Of a stretch of DNA of 64,000 bases, positions 44,666-53,935 are shown one piece after another. A model generated the notes under the pieces. The model saw only the letters and a list, made by a program, of their open reading frames with translations. It was not told the origin of the DNA and made no database searches. Position numbers and translations under genes: made by a program. Each line of letters opens with the position of its first letter. The first letter of the stretch is position 1. The DNA comes from an uncultured Wenzhouxiangella sp. (GTDB lineage: Bacteria > Pseudomonadota > Gammaproteobacteria > Xanthomonadales > Wenzhouxiangellaceae): assembly GCA_913057195.1 (NCBI GenBank), contig CAJXNL010000001.1, forward strand, positions 124,001 to 188,000. The letters run 5' to 3'.

Positions 44666-46555
44666 ATGAGCGAGAAGTATCAAGCCTCTGACATCGAGGT
44701 TCTCCAAGGCCTCGATCCCGTCAAACGCCGTCCGGGGATGTACACAGACACCACCCGGCCGAACCACTTGGTCGCTGAGGTGGTGGATAATGCTGTCGAT
44801 GAGGCCTTGGCGGGCCATGCCAAGACAATCCAGGTCAAACTGTATCGAGATGGCGCCGTGGCGGTCACCGATGATGGCCGAGGCATGCCCATTGACCCCC
44901 ATCCTGAACATCAGCTGCCGGGTGTGGAATTGATTCTGACCCGACTCCATGCAGGGGGCAAGTTCTCCGGCAAAAACTACAAATTCTCCGGCGGGCTTCA
45001 CGGCGTCGGCGTCTCGGTGGTCAACGCCCTGTCGAAGAAACTGATCTGTGAAATCAAACGCGATGGACACGTCCATGAGATCGCATTTAAAAATGGCCTC
45101 ACCCACCAAAACCTCAAAGTCACAGGCGACGTCGGCAAGCGAAACACCGGCACGATGGTCCATTTCTGGCCGGATGCAAGTTACTTCGATTCGGGCAATG
45201 TCTCCAGACCCCAACTTCGCCACCTGCTCAAAGCCAAAGCCATCCTGTGCCCCGGCTTGGCGATTACGCTGGATGACGAGGTCGACAACAGCCAAGAGAC
45301 CTGGCAATTCGATGACGGGCTGGTGGCTTACCTGCAGGCGGAGCTTGACGCATACACCACGGTGCCTGAGACACCGTTCGTCGGTGAACTCGCCGGCGGC
45401 GACCAAGAGGCTCACTGGGCCCTGACCTGGGTGCCGGAAGGCGACCTGACCCAGGAGTCCTACGTCAATTTGATTCCCACACCGGGCGGTGGCACCCACA
45501 CCAACGGCTTGCGAAGTGGGTTGATTGATGCCTTAAGAGAGTTTTGTGATATCCACAACTTACTGCCTCGCGGCCTCAAACTCTCGCCTGAGGATGTCTG
45601 GGACCGATTGAGCTTTGTGCTGTCAATCAAACTCGAGGACCCACAGTTTTCAGGTCAAACCAAAGAGCGACTGAGCTCGCGCTCCGCGGCCAGCTTCGTT
45701 TCTGGTGTCGTCAAAGATGCCTTTGCGTTGTGGTTAAATAAACACGTGGCTGAGGGCGAAGCCATCGCCAAGCTTGCCATTGAGCACGCCCTAAAGCGGC
45801 AAAAAGCGCGCAAACAAGTCGCTCGAAGAAAGGTCACTCAGGGCCCTGCGCTCCCTGGGAAATTGGCCGACTGTGCATCCAATGACTTAGAAGAGACCGA
45901 ACTTTTCTTGGTCGAAGGCGACTCGGCAGGCGGCAGCGCCAAACAAGCCCGAAACCGCGAGTTTCAGGCGATCATGCCGCTTCGCGGAAAAATTCTCAAC
46001 ACCTGGGAGACCGAGCCAGACCAAGTGCTGCGCTCTCAAGAAGTCCACGACTTGGCCACTGCCATTGGGGTTGATCCAGGTTCTGATGATCTCAGCCAAC
46101 TGCGCTATGGCAAGATCATCATCTTGGCTGATGCAGACTCCGATGGCTTGCATATTGCCACGCTGCTGTCGGCGTTGTTTATTCAGCATTTCAGACCCCT
46201 GGTCGACAGCGGTCGCATCTTTGTGGCCATGCCACCTTTGTATCGAATTGATGTGGGCAAGCAGACGTTTTACGCGCTCGATGGTGAAGAGCGTCGCGGT
46301 GTCTTAGCCAGAATTGAAGCGGAGAAGATGACAGGCAAAGTCTCCGAGACGCGCTTTAAAGGCCTGGGGGAAATGAACCCCATGCAGCTTCGAGAGTCCA
46401 CAATTGATCCCGACACTCGTCGGTTGGCGCAGTTTAAGATCACGGATGATCAAAAAACGCATGAACTTATGGACATGCTGCTGGCCAAAAAACGCGCCGG
46501 CGACCGTCGGCATTGGTTAGAAGACAAAGGCGATTTAGCAGATATTGCGGTCTGA
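44666..46555 (+). CDS. parE: DNA topoisomerase IV subunit B
   Basis: ATPase and metal-binding subunit of topoisomerase IV, which unlinks daughter chromosomes. It has 629 residues. The GHKL motifs are VVDNAVDEAL, TDDGRGMPID and GGLHGVGVSVVNAL, followed by QTKERL with the ATP-contacting lysine. The TOPRIM domain shows LVEGDSAGGSA, PLRGKILN and ADADSDG, and RFKGLGEMNPMQL is near the end. The length (about 630 rather than 800) and PLRGKILNTWE support ParE over GyrB. It starts nine bases after the lysC-lysA stop; parC is not here. Confidence 0.95.
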   Translation: MSEKYQASDIEVLQGLDPVKRRPGMYTDTTRPNHLVAEVVDNAVDEALAGHAKTIQVKLYRDGAVAVTDDGRGMPIDPHPEHQLPGVELILTRLHAGGKFSGKNYKFSGGLHGVGVSVVNALSKKLICEIKRDGHVHEIAFKNGLTHQNLKVTGDVGKRNTGTMVHFWPDASYFDSGNVSRPQLRHLLKAKAILCPGLAITLDDEVDNSQETWQFDDGLVAYLQAELDAYTTVPETPFVGELAGGDQEAHWALTWVPEGDLTQESYVNLIPTPGGGTHTNGLRSGLIDALREFCDIHNLLPRGLKLSPEDVWDRLSFVLSIKLEDPQFSGQTKERLSSRSAASFVSGVVKDAFALWLNKHVAEGEAIAKLAIEHALKRQKARKQVARRKVTQGPALPGKLADCASNDLEETELFLVEGDSAGGSAKQARNREFQAIMPLRGKILNTWETEPDQVLRSQEVHDLATAIGVDPGSDDLSQLRYGKIIILADADSDGLHIATLLSALFIQHFRPLVDSGRIFVAMPPLYRIDVGKQTFYALDGEERRGVLARIEAEKMTGKVSETRFKGLGEMNPMQLRESTIDPDTRRLAQFKITDDQKTHELMDMLLAKKRAGDRRHWLEDKGDLADIAV

Positions 46556-46614
46556 TCCCACCCTGGGCTTCAGGGTTCACACCGTCTTCCGAGCAATTTG
46601 CTGTAATCAGGGCC

Positions 46615-47220
46615 ATGAATGAAGAAATGACACCATTGGACAAAGCCCACATCGCTCTGCGGCCGGCTTCAGCGCTCGACGAACCTCGTCGACGTCAGTT
46701 CCTGGGGCAATCGATCTCAGCGTTGGCGCTGTGGGGCCTGGGTGGACTCGGCTTCGGTGTCCGCCCGCGGGCATGGGCCAATGCCTTTGAGCCATTGGTC
46801 GTCGATAACGCCACATGGCGGGCGTGGCTGAGTGATGCGGCGTATGAGGTGCTCAGAGACGAAGGCACAGAGCCGCCTCGATCCAGCCCACTTGACCGCC
46901 TTGATGACCCAGGGACCTACGTGTGCGCGGGATGCTTTTTGCCGCTGTTTAGCGCCGAACACAAATACGACTCAGGCACGGGCTGGCCCAGTTTCTGGCG
47001 ACCGCTTAACGAGGCGCACATCGACACCAAAAAAGACTTCAAGCTGATCTGGCCTAGGACGGAGTACCACTGCGCCCGATGCAAAGGCCACCAAGGCCAC
47101 GTGTTTGGAGACGGCCCCGAGCCCACTGGACAGCGCTGGTGCAACAATGGCGTCGCGCTTCGTTTTATTCCAGCAGGTGAGGCATTGCCCGCGCTCAGAC
47201 AGGCGCCCCAAAGCTCATGA
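46615..47220 (+). CDS. msrB: Peptide-methionine (R)-S-oxide reductase with Tat leader
   Basis: Reduces methionine-R-sulfoxide in proteins. It has 201 residues. The leader has a twin-arginine motif, RRRQFLGQS at 25-33, then a hydrophobic stretch to about 48 and ANA near 55-57, so export by Tat is likely. Structural zinc cysteines are C104/C107 (YVCAGC) and C153/C156 (YHCARC). The catalytic C176 is in RWCNNGVALRF, where the usual RYCINSVSLRF is changed. GWPSFWRP is conserved. The frame opens further upstream in parE's end, but ATG 46615 gives a complete leader. The stop overlaps msrA. Confidence 0.92.
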   Translation: MNEEMTPLDKAHIALRPASALDEPRRRQFLGQSISALALWGLGGLGFGVRPRAWANAFEPLVVDNATWRAWLSDAAYEVLRDEGTEPPRSSPLDRLDDPGTYVCAGCFLPLFSAEHKYDSGTGWPSFWRPLNEAHIDTKKDFKLIWPRTEYHCARCKGHQGHVFGDGPEPTGQRWCNNGVALRFIPAGEALPALRQAPQSS

Positions 47221-47867
47221 GCTCTCAGCGAATATGGGCATCGATGGCGGTCTGGGGGAGCGCGCTCGTGGTTGCTTTGGGCATTGCGCTGAGTCCGATC
47301 GCCGAAGGGACTGATCGCGCGCCCAAAGACGCCGAAACGCTTGCCCAAGCGACGTTTGCAGGCGGTTGCTTTTGGTGCATGGAGCCACCGTATGACAAGC
47401 TCGATGGCGTCATCGACACCCGCTCAGGATTCAGCGGCGGCGATGTTCCGCACCCCAGTTATGAACAGGTGGTGCGCGGGGGCACTGGACATTTGGAGGT
47501 GGTTCAGATCACCTATGACCCTAAGCGGGTCAGTTTCGAGCAACTGCTGCGGGTGTTTTGGCGCAACATCGACCCCTTCCAGTCCAATGGCCAATTTTGT
47601 GATTTAGGCGACACCTATCGAAGCGCCATTTTTGTCCATGATGAGCGCCAAAAGACGCTTGCAGAACAATCGTTGGCTCAAGTGGAGCGCGACTTCCCCA
47701 ATCAGCGCATTGATACCCGCATCATTCCATTCGAGGCTTTTTACCCAGCAGAAGATTATCACCAAGACTATTATCAAAAGAACGCCGCGCGCTATAAGTT
47801 CTATCGCTGGCGGTGCGGACGTGACGCGCGTCTTGAAGAGATTTGGGGCGATCAGGCCGGCGGTTGA
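47217..47867 (+). CDS. msrA: Peptide-methionine (S)-S-oxide reductase, exported
   Basis: Reduces methionine-S-sulfoxide. It has 216 residues. A hydrophobic N-terminal segment at about 8-28 acts as a Sec signal or anchor. The catalytic site is GGCFWCMEPP with C51 and C54, followed by YDKLDGVIDTRSGFSGG, HLEVVQITYDP and DYHQDYYQKN. There is no separate MsrB domain. The start shares ATGA with msrB, so the two reductases, specific for opposite sulfoxide isomers, are made together and both appear to leave the cytoplasm. Confidence 0.93.
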   Translation: MSSQRIWASMAVWGSALVVALGIALSPIAEGTDRAPKDAETLAQATFAGGCFWCMEPPYDKLDGVIDTRSGFSGGDVPHPSYEQVVRGGTGHLEVVQITYDPKRVSFEQLLRVFWRNIDPFQSNGQFCDLGDTYRSAIFVHDERQKTLAEQSLAQVERDFPNQRIDTRIIPFEAFYPAEDYHQDYYQKNAARYKFYRWRCGRDARLEEIWGDQAGG

Positions 47868-47963
47868 GTCTCAGCATCAACGCGCTTGCTGATTCGCTGA
47901 TCGATCATTGTTCGGATGCGCCCAAGACAAACCCATCGTCCCCTTTATCGAATGAGGAAAACC

Positions 47964-50714
47964 ATGTCATCTCGTCTCATGATCCTGTTTATGCTTGCGC
48001 TCAGCGCATTGATCAACGCCCCTTTGCTTGCCAATGACTCAGGGGCCGTTGAACATGTCCGAACCGTTGAAGGGATCAGCGAGTACCGGCTCGACAATGG
48101 CCTCCAAATCCTATTGGTGCCGGACCGAAGCCGCCCCACAGCCACCATCAACATCACCTACAAAGTGGGCTCAAAGCATGAGAGCTACGGTGAGACCGGC
48201 ATGGCGCATTTGTTAGAGCACATGCTGTTTTATGGCACACCCACCCACCAAGACATCAAAGCCGAAATCTCCAAGCGTGGTGGGCAGGCCAATGGCACCA
48301 CGTGGTACGAGCGCACGAACTACTTTCAGGTGCTGCCCGCCGGAGAAGACAATCTTGAATGGGCACTTCGTATGGAAGCCGATCGAATGGTCAACGCCCT
48401 GATTGACCCCGACGATCTTGCCTCGGAGATGACCGTGGTTCGCAACGAGTTTGAGATCGGTGAGACCAATCCCTTTCGGGTGCTCTTGCAGCGAGTCATG
48501 AGCACCGCCTACCTTTGGCATGGGTACGGTCGGTCCACCATTGGTGCACGAGCCGACATCGAAAATGTGCCGATCGAGCGACTTCGGTCGTTTTATCGCC
48601 GCTACTATCAACCCGATAACGCCATTTTGATTCTCTCGGGCAACATTGACCCGAAGCGCGCACTCGAGCTGATCCAAACGCATTTTGGTGCCATCCCCAA
48701 GCCCGAGCGTGTTGGAGATATGCAGCTTTGGCCCACCTACACCCGAGACCCGGTCCAAGATGGCGAGCGCACGATCACCACCCGGCGTGCGGGCACCGTG
48801 AGATCATTAATGGCGGCCTACCACATTCCCGCGGCCGCTCATCCAGACTATGCCGCATTAGAGGTGTTGTCATTTATTTTGGGCGATGTGCCCTCGGGTC
48901 GACTCTACGAAAACCTGATTGTTCCGGAGTTGGCCAGCCGAGTGGGGAGTTTTTCTTTTGCGCTTCCCGAGCCGTCGTTGCTGTTGTTCTATGCCCAGAG
49001 TCCGGATGGCCAAGACATGCAGGTGGTTCGTGAAACGCTGCTCAAGACCATTGAATCGGCGAAAACCAACCCGCCGGATCAAGCCGCCGTGACCCGCGCC
49101 ATTAATGCGTTGAGTGCCGACATTGAGCAGGGCTTGAACGACTCAAACAGAGTGGGCATCGAACTTTCTGAATGGGCCGCAACGGGCGACTGGCGGCTCA
49201 TGCTGTTGAACCGTGACCGGATTGAGGCGGTGACGGTGGACGACGTTGAGCGGGTGCTCAACCGCTACCTCACCCGAGACAACCGCACCATTGGACTGTT
49301 TTTACCTGACAGTGACCCCAAACGTGCCGAGATCCCTGCCGCCCCTGACCTTGAAGCCCTCCTGGCCGACTACCAAGGCCGATCGGTCGAAGCGGTGGCT
49401 GAGGTGTTCGAACCCAGCGCAGACAACATTGAAGCCAAGCGAGTCAGCTTTAGCCTGTCGAATGGTGCACAGGTCACCGTTTTGCCCAAACCCACACGCG
49501 GCAATCGTGTTTGGGGACAAATCAGCATGCGGGTGGGCAATTTAGAGAGCCTCATGGGGCTTGATGGCATTCCTCAGGGCACCATCCAAATGCTGAACCG
49601 AGGGTCCGAGCAATACTCCAGGCAGGCCATTCGCGATGAGCTTGATCAACTTCGCTCGTCGATGCGAATTGGGGGCAGCCGCAACGTCACTGTCTCGATC
49701 GAATCGCAACGTGAGACCGTGGATGCGGTGTTAAAGCTCACTGAGGACGTCTTAAAAAATCCTACTTTCCCTCAAGATGAACTCAATGAGCTGAAGCGCC
49801 AAACCTTGACCGCCATCGACCAACAGCGCGATGAGCCGACCGCTGTGGCCAGTTATCTGATGCGTCGTCACCTCAACGACTATCCCGCCGATCATCCCTT
49901 GTATGACCCCAGCTGGTCGGAGCAACGCGAATGGACGAACGCCGTCACTCGTGAGGCGTTGGCCGAGTATCACCGCACCCACTTTGGGATGGGGCCTGAA
50001 ACCACGATCAGTTTTGTGGGTGATGTCGATGTTGCGGCACTTAAAACCACCCTGGAAGCGGCTTTTGGCGACTGGACACCCCAAGTGCCGCACCAACGCA
50101 TCGTGCCAAAGTTTCATGCAACCAACGGCGATGCCTTAACTGAGCAGATGCCCGACAAAGCCAACGCCATGTTGATTGGCCGACAGAATTTAGCGATCGG
50201 CAGCGACCACCCCGATTATCCGGCGCTCATGTTGGCCGGTGAAATGCTGGGTGGCGGTTTCTTAAGCTCGCGGCTGGCCGATCGCATTCGGGATGAAGAA
50301 GGCCTCAGTTACAGCGTGGGCGGTCGGTATCAAGCCAGCGACTTGGATCAACGTTCAAGTTTTGTGGCGTATGCCATGTTCGCCCCCGAAAATCGGGATC
50401 GCTTGGTTGAGGTGATGTTCGAGGAACTGAATCGAGTGCTGGACGAGGGCTTCAGTGAGGCTGAATTGGATGCCGTCCGCGCGGGCTATTTGGAATCACT
50501 CGAGCTGCAGCGAAGTTCGGATGCGGCCTTGAATCGCCTTTTGAATACGAATCTCTACCTCGATCGGGACATGTTTTACTGGTCGGCGTTTGAGAACGCG
50601 CTTGGCCAGCTTGATGCCAAGGCCGTGACCAACGCCGTCAAGCGGCATCTCGAGCCGGCCTCGTGGCTCACCGTCACAGTTGGCGATTTCGAGTCTGCCC
50701 GTGATGAGAACTAG
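47964..50714 (+). CDS. M16-family zinc metalloprotease, periplasmic
   Basis: 916-residue peptidase of the pitrilysin/insulinase family with a signal peptide at about 1-23 (MILFMLALSALINAPLLA). The inverted zinc motif HLLEH lies at 82-86 and the third ligand, E162, is in VVRNEFEIGE. A second, inactive M16 half follows from about residue 460. Start choice: ATG 47964 has GAGGA about nine bases upstream; ATG 47952, four codons earlier, is also possible. The stop directly abuts the stop of convergent cysQ. The substrate is unknown. Confidence 0.9.
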   Translation: MSSRLMILFMLALSALINAPLLANDSGAVEHVRTVEGISEYRLDNGLQILLVPDRSRPTATINITYKVGSKHESYGETGMAHLLEHMLFYGTPTHQDIKAEISKRGGQANGTTWYERTNYFQVLPAGEDNLEWALRMEADRMVNALIDPDDLASEMTVVRNEFEIGETNPFRVLLQRVMSTAYLWHGYGRSTIGARADIENVPIERLRSFYRRYYQPDNAILILSGNIDPKRALELIQTHFGAIPKPERVGDMQLWPTYTRDPVQDGERTITTRRAGTVRSLMAAYHIPAAAHPDYAALEVLSFILGDVPSGRLYENLIVPELASRVGSFSFALPEPSLLLFYAQSPDGQDMQVVRETLLKTIESAKTNPPDQAAVTRAINALSADIEQGLNDSNRVGIELSEWAATGDWRLMLLNRDRIEAVTVDDVERVLNRYLTRDNRTIGLFLPDSDPKRAEIPAAPDLEALLADYQGRSVEAVAEVFEPSADNIEAKRVSFSLSNGAQVTVLPKPTRGNRVWGQISMRVGNLESLMGLDGIPQGTIQMLNRGSEQYSRQAIRDELDQLRSSMRIGGSRNVTVSIESQRETVDAVLKLTEDVLKNPTFPQDELNELKRQTLTAIDQQRDEPTAVASYLMRRHLNDYPADHPLYDPSWSEQREWTNAVTREALAEYHRTHFGMGPETTISFVGDVDVAALKTTLEAAFGDWTPQVPHQRIVPKFHATNGDALTEQMPDKANAMLIGRQNLAIGSDHPDYPALMLAGEMLGGGFLSSRLADRIRDEEGLSYSVGGRYQASDLDQRSSFVAYAMFAPENRDRLVEVMFEELNRVLDEGFSEAELDAVRAGYLESLELQRSSDAALNRLLNTNLYLDRDMFYWSAFENALGQLDAKAVTNAVKRHLEPASWLTVTVGDFESARDEN

Positions 50715-51533
50715 TCAAGCATGCGTGTCTTGAAACCAGCCTGGCTGGGGTTCAGCACAGACGAAAAAATGCGGATTTAAGAGGGTGTCCCGAGCGTTGT
50801 AGGTCAAAGGCTGGCCGGTGTTGGTGTCATAGACATCACCACCGGCGACCCTCACCACCGCATGCGCAGCAGCCGTGTCCCATTCACTGGTCGGGCCCAA
50901 TCGGGGATAGACGTCCGCCGCCCCTTCAGCCACCAAGCAAAGTTTTAAGGAGCTTCCCATCGACACCAGCTCTGCCTCGCCCAGCCCATCGACAAACGCC
51001 TGAAGCTCAGCGCTGGGGTGGGAGCGTGAGCCAACCACGCGCCAAGGCCGTTTGGGGTCTTTTTCGGTCACGGCAATGGCCGCGGGCGCCTGATCGCCGT
51101 CCTGTCGCCATGCGCCCAAGTGGTCGCCGGCAAAATACCAACGATCCAAGGCTGGGGCATACACCACCCCCAGCACCGGCTGATGCTGCTCAACCAACGC
51201 GACATTCACCGTAAACTCATCGTTTCTTTTCAAAAACTCTTTCGTGCCATCCAAAGGATCGACCACCCAGCACGCCGACCACTGCTGGCGCAGGGCCCAG
51301 GTGGCTTGGGTCGATTCTTCAGACAACACCGGGATGTCGGGTGTTAGATCGTTTAAGTGCTTGAGCAAAATGGCATTGGCGGCCAAGTCCGCTGCGGTCA
51401 GCGGGCTGTCATCGGCTTTGTGCTCGGTCTCAAACCGACTTGGATCGGCATAAATGTCCAAAATGGCCTGGCCCGCCTCGGCCACAGCGTGTTTAACGCC
51501 CTCCAAAAGGGCTTGGCGTTGGTCTCTATCCAT
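50715..51533 (-). CDS. cysQ: 3'(2'),5'-bisphosphate nucleotidase CysQ
   Basis: Removes the 3' phosphate from PAP or PAPS, recycling a by-product of sulfate assimilation. The 272 residues carry the metal sites E72/E73 in LSEES, DPLDGT at 92-97 and D in SEWDTAAAHAVVRVAGG. DPLDGTKEFLKRNDEFTVN and GSSLKLCLVAEGAADVYPR are characteristic of CysQ. It lies 12 bases after galU at the distal end of the ruv-tol-pal run. Confidence 0.93.
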   Translation of the reverse strand: MDRDQRQALLEGVKHAVAEAGQAILDIYADPSRFETEHKADDSPLTAADLAANAILLKHLNDLTPDIPVLSEESTQATWALRQQWSACWVVDPLDGTKEFLKRNDEFTVNVALVEQHQPVLGVVYAPALDRWYFAGDHLGAWRQDGDQAPAAIAVTEKDPKRPWRVVGSRSHPSAELQAFVDGLGEAELVSMGSSLKLCLVAEGAADVYPRLGPTSEWDTAAAHAVVRVAGGDVYDTNTGQPLTYNARDTLLNPHFFVCAEPQPGWFQDTHA

Positions 51534-51545
51534 GATGTCCCTCGG

Positions 51546-52415
51546 CTAGTTGGCGTCGAGCCAATTGGAAAAATCCTGACCCAACTCTGGGTGAGCTCGA
51601 CCCAACGCAACGGTGGCTTGCAAAAACCCAAGCTTGTTGCCGCAGTCGAACTGCGCACCTTCAAAGCGATAGGCATCCACGCGCTCAGTGTTGAGCAAAG
51701 TGGCAATCGCGTCGGTGATTTGAATTTCGCCGCGGTGATCGGGCGGGGTGTGCTCAAGAATGTCAAGGATCTGGCTGCTGAGCAGATACCGCCCCACCAC
51801 GGCCAGATTGGAGGGCGCTTGACTGGGTTCGGGCTTTTCGACAATCCCACGCATGGCGCCGAAGCGCCCTTCGAATTCAGGCGCGTCAACCACCCCATAG
51901 CGATTGACATGCGCCGGCGCCACCTCGTTCACACTCACCACCGAAGCTTGGGTGGCATGGTGGTGGCGTGCCAGTTGACACATCACCGGGTCTTGGGGGT
52001 GATGAATTAAATCATCCGGCAAAATCACCCCAAACTGTGCCCCCGAGACCAGCGGCTTGGCACACAAAATGGCATGACCCAAGCCCAGCGGCTGGCTTTG
52101 GCGAACATACAAACAGTCCACACCCTCGGGCACGACCGATTGCGCAATGGCCAAAAGATCGTCTTTGTTCTTGGCCGCCAGCTCGGTTTCAAGCTCATAG
52201 GCGGTGTCAAAAAAATCAGCAATGGCATTCTTTGTGCGGCCGGTGACGAACACCAAGCGCTGGGCACCCGCGGCCACCGCTTCCTCAACCGCGTACTGGA
52301 TCAGAGGCTTATCCACCACAGGGAGCATTTCTTTGGGCACCGACTTGGTGGCAGGCAAAAACCGCGTCCCCAATCCCGCGACGGGGAAAACCACCGTTTC
52401 AATGGTGTCGGTCAC
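51546..52415 (-). CDS. galU: UTP-glucose-1-phosphate uridylyltransferase
   Basis: Makes UDP-glucose for lipopolysaccharide, exopolysaccharide and other glycosides. It has 289 residues from the GTG at 52415; the open frame extends upstream through cpoB sequence only. The nucleotide-binding signature is FPVAGLGTRFLPATKSVPKEMLPV, with KPLIQY next. QPLGLGHAIL, LPDDLI and VEKP are also in place. It begins ten bases past the cpoB stop, an unusual partner for the tol-pal genes. Confidence 0.94.
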   Translation of the reverse strand: MTDTIETVVFPVAGLGTRFLPATKSVPKEMLPVVDKPLIQYAVEEAVAAGAQRLVFVTGRTKNAIADFFDTAYELETELAAKNKDDLLAIAQSVVPEGVDCLYVRQSQPLGLGHAILCAKPLVSGAQFGVILPDDLIHHPQDPVMCQLARHHHATQASVVSVNEVAPAHVNRYGVVDAPEFEGRFGAMRGIVEKPEPSQAPSNLAVVGRYLLSSQILDILEHTPPDHRGEIQITDAIATLLNTERVDAYRFEGAQFDCGNKLGFLQATVALGRAHPELGQDFSNWLDAN

Positions 52416-52425
52416 GGCAACAGGC

Positions 52426-53301
52426 CTAAAAGCGTCCAGCCAACCGCATGTCACGCAAACGGCCTTCAGCCAGCCGCGCCAGGGTGGTGTCTGGGTGGTC
52501 GGCCTTGACTTGCTCAAGCGCAGACCGCGCCTGGGGCCACTGCTCCAACGCAAAATGACTGAAACCCAATTTCAAAAGCGCATCCCCAGCCTTTGAGCTG
52601 TTCGGGTAGCGCTCAAGCACGTTGGTGAACATGGCTGCGGCGGTCTCATAGTCTTGTGTGACATAGTACGTCTCAGCCAGCCAATAATAGGCATTGGGCG
52701 CATAGCTGGAGTTGGGGTAGGCGTCCACAAACGCACTAAATTGCTGCGCTGCATCTGCATAGCGTGCCGCGCGAAGCGCTTGGAACGCTTGATCATACTG
52801 GGCTTGTTCCTGCTCGCTGGCGGGCTCAAGCGAACGCCCCGCATCCGAGCTCGGGCGGGCCAGCGTCATCACCTCAGGTGTGGTGTTGATGGCTGGACGC
52901 ACCTCAGGGCCCTCATCAATGGATCTGCCTATGGCGCCGTCTGGCTGCGCACGGTCATCAGCCAGCCCTTGTGGCGGCGAAGCCTCAACGGATTCGTCAG
53001 TCGCTGACAAGGCTTGCCGGCCCAACGATTGCAACCGCCGATCCAAATCCAGATACTGATCGCGTTGACGCTTTCTTAAGTTTTCGATTTCGACCTGCTG
53101 AGCTTCAACCTGGCCGCGCAGCGCTCGAACCTCTTCTAAAAGCGTTTGCAGCTGATAAACCATTTCGGTCTGGGCATTGGAATCAGAGGTGGCCTGCTGC
53201 GCCCAGACAGGCACAAACAGGCCCGAAAACGTCAAAGCAGCGACGCAAGCCGCTGCTTTGATCGGGAGGGTCGGTGGTGTCTTCAGTAAAAAAGAGGGCA
53301 T
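52426..53301 (-). CDS. cpoB: Cell division coordinator CpoB (TPR protein)
   Basis: Periplasmic partner of TolA and PBP1B that coordinates outer-membrane constriction with peptidoglycan synthesis. It has 291 residues from the ATG at 53301; a GTG at 53313 is possible. The signal peptide ends near VWAQQ. A trimerising coiled coil follows (LQTLLEEVRALRGQVEAQQVEIENLRKR), then a low-complexity linker and TPRs with YDQAFQALRAARYADAAQQF, YPNSSYAPNAYYWLAETYY and YPNSSKAGDALLKLGFSHF. It is last of the tolQRAB-pal set. Confidence 0.93.
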   Translation of the reverse strand: MPSFLLKTPPTLPIKAAACVAALTFSGLFVPVWAQQATSDSNAQTEMVYQLQTLLEEVRALRGQVEAQQVEIENLRKRQRDQYLDLDRRLQSLGRQALSATDESVEASPPQGLADDRAQPDGAIGRSIDEGPEVRPAINTTPEVMTLARPSSDAGRSLEPASEQEQAQYDQAFQALRAARYADAAQQFSAFVDAYPNSSYAPNAYYWLAETYYVTQDYETAAAMFTNVLERYPNSSKAGDALLKLGFSHFALEQWPQARSALEQVKADHPDTTLARLAEGRLRDMRLAGRF

Positions 53302-53322
53302 CAGATCAACCACAGATGACAG

Positions 53323-53844
53323 TTATCGAGCGGTGTAGACGATCTCCACCCGACGGTTGCGCTGCCAACATTCATTGTTGCTCTCGCGACAGACAGGGCG
53401 CTCCTCGCCGTAGCTGACCACTTCCATCTGACCTGAGGAGGCGCCTCCTGCACTGAGCAGCTGGCGAACTGCGCTGCCACGACGCTCACCCAGACCCAAG
53501 TTGTACTCACGAGAGCCGCGCTCATCCGCGTGGCTTTCTAAACTCACACGTGCCGACGGGTTGGCATCCATGTAGGCGGCGTGGGCCTCAATGATGGGCC
53601 GAAACTGTGCGCGCACATCCGAGCGGTCAAACTCAAAATAAATCACCCGCTGACTCAAAATGCTGTCGGGGTTTTCTAAGTTGCGGGCATCCGAAAAATC
53701 ACGCGCATCAATGCGGTCGGTTTGAGAAATGCCGCCGTCAGCAGGTGCCGAGGGTGCCACGGGCTCATCGCGAACATCCCGTGCACAAGCGGCCACAACA
53801 AGCGCCAAAGCGACTGTGGCAATAAAACGCAATCCAGTGTTCAT
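53323..53844 (-). CDS. pal: Peptidoglycan-associated lipoprotein Pal
   Basis: Outer-membrane lipoprotein that holds peptidoglycan and cycles with TolB. It has 173 residues. The signal ends in the lipobox VAAC, giving the lipid-modified cysteine at residue 20. The OmpA-like domain begins near 65 with VIYFEFDRSDV, and ESHADERGSREYNLGLGERR is the peptidoglycan-binding core. Two extra cysteines near the end (in VCRESNNECW) could form a disulfide. Confidence 0.95.
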   Translation of the reverse strand: MNTGLRFIATVALALVVAACARDVRDEPVAPSAPADGGISQTDRIDARDFSDARNLENPDSILSQRVIYFEFDRSDVRAQFRPIIEAHAAYMDANPSARVSLESHADERGSREYNLGLGERRGSAVRQLLSAGGASSGQMEVVSYGEERPVCRESNNECWQRNRRVEIVYTAR

Positions 53845-53935
53845 GTATCCTCCAACAAATGTCTTGATGTGATCTACCCCGGGTCTCTACAAATTCGCTG
53901 CTGTTCGTATTGCCCCACCCCTCGAATGGGTTAGT

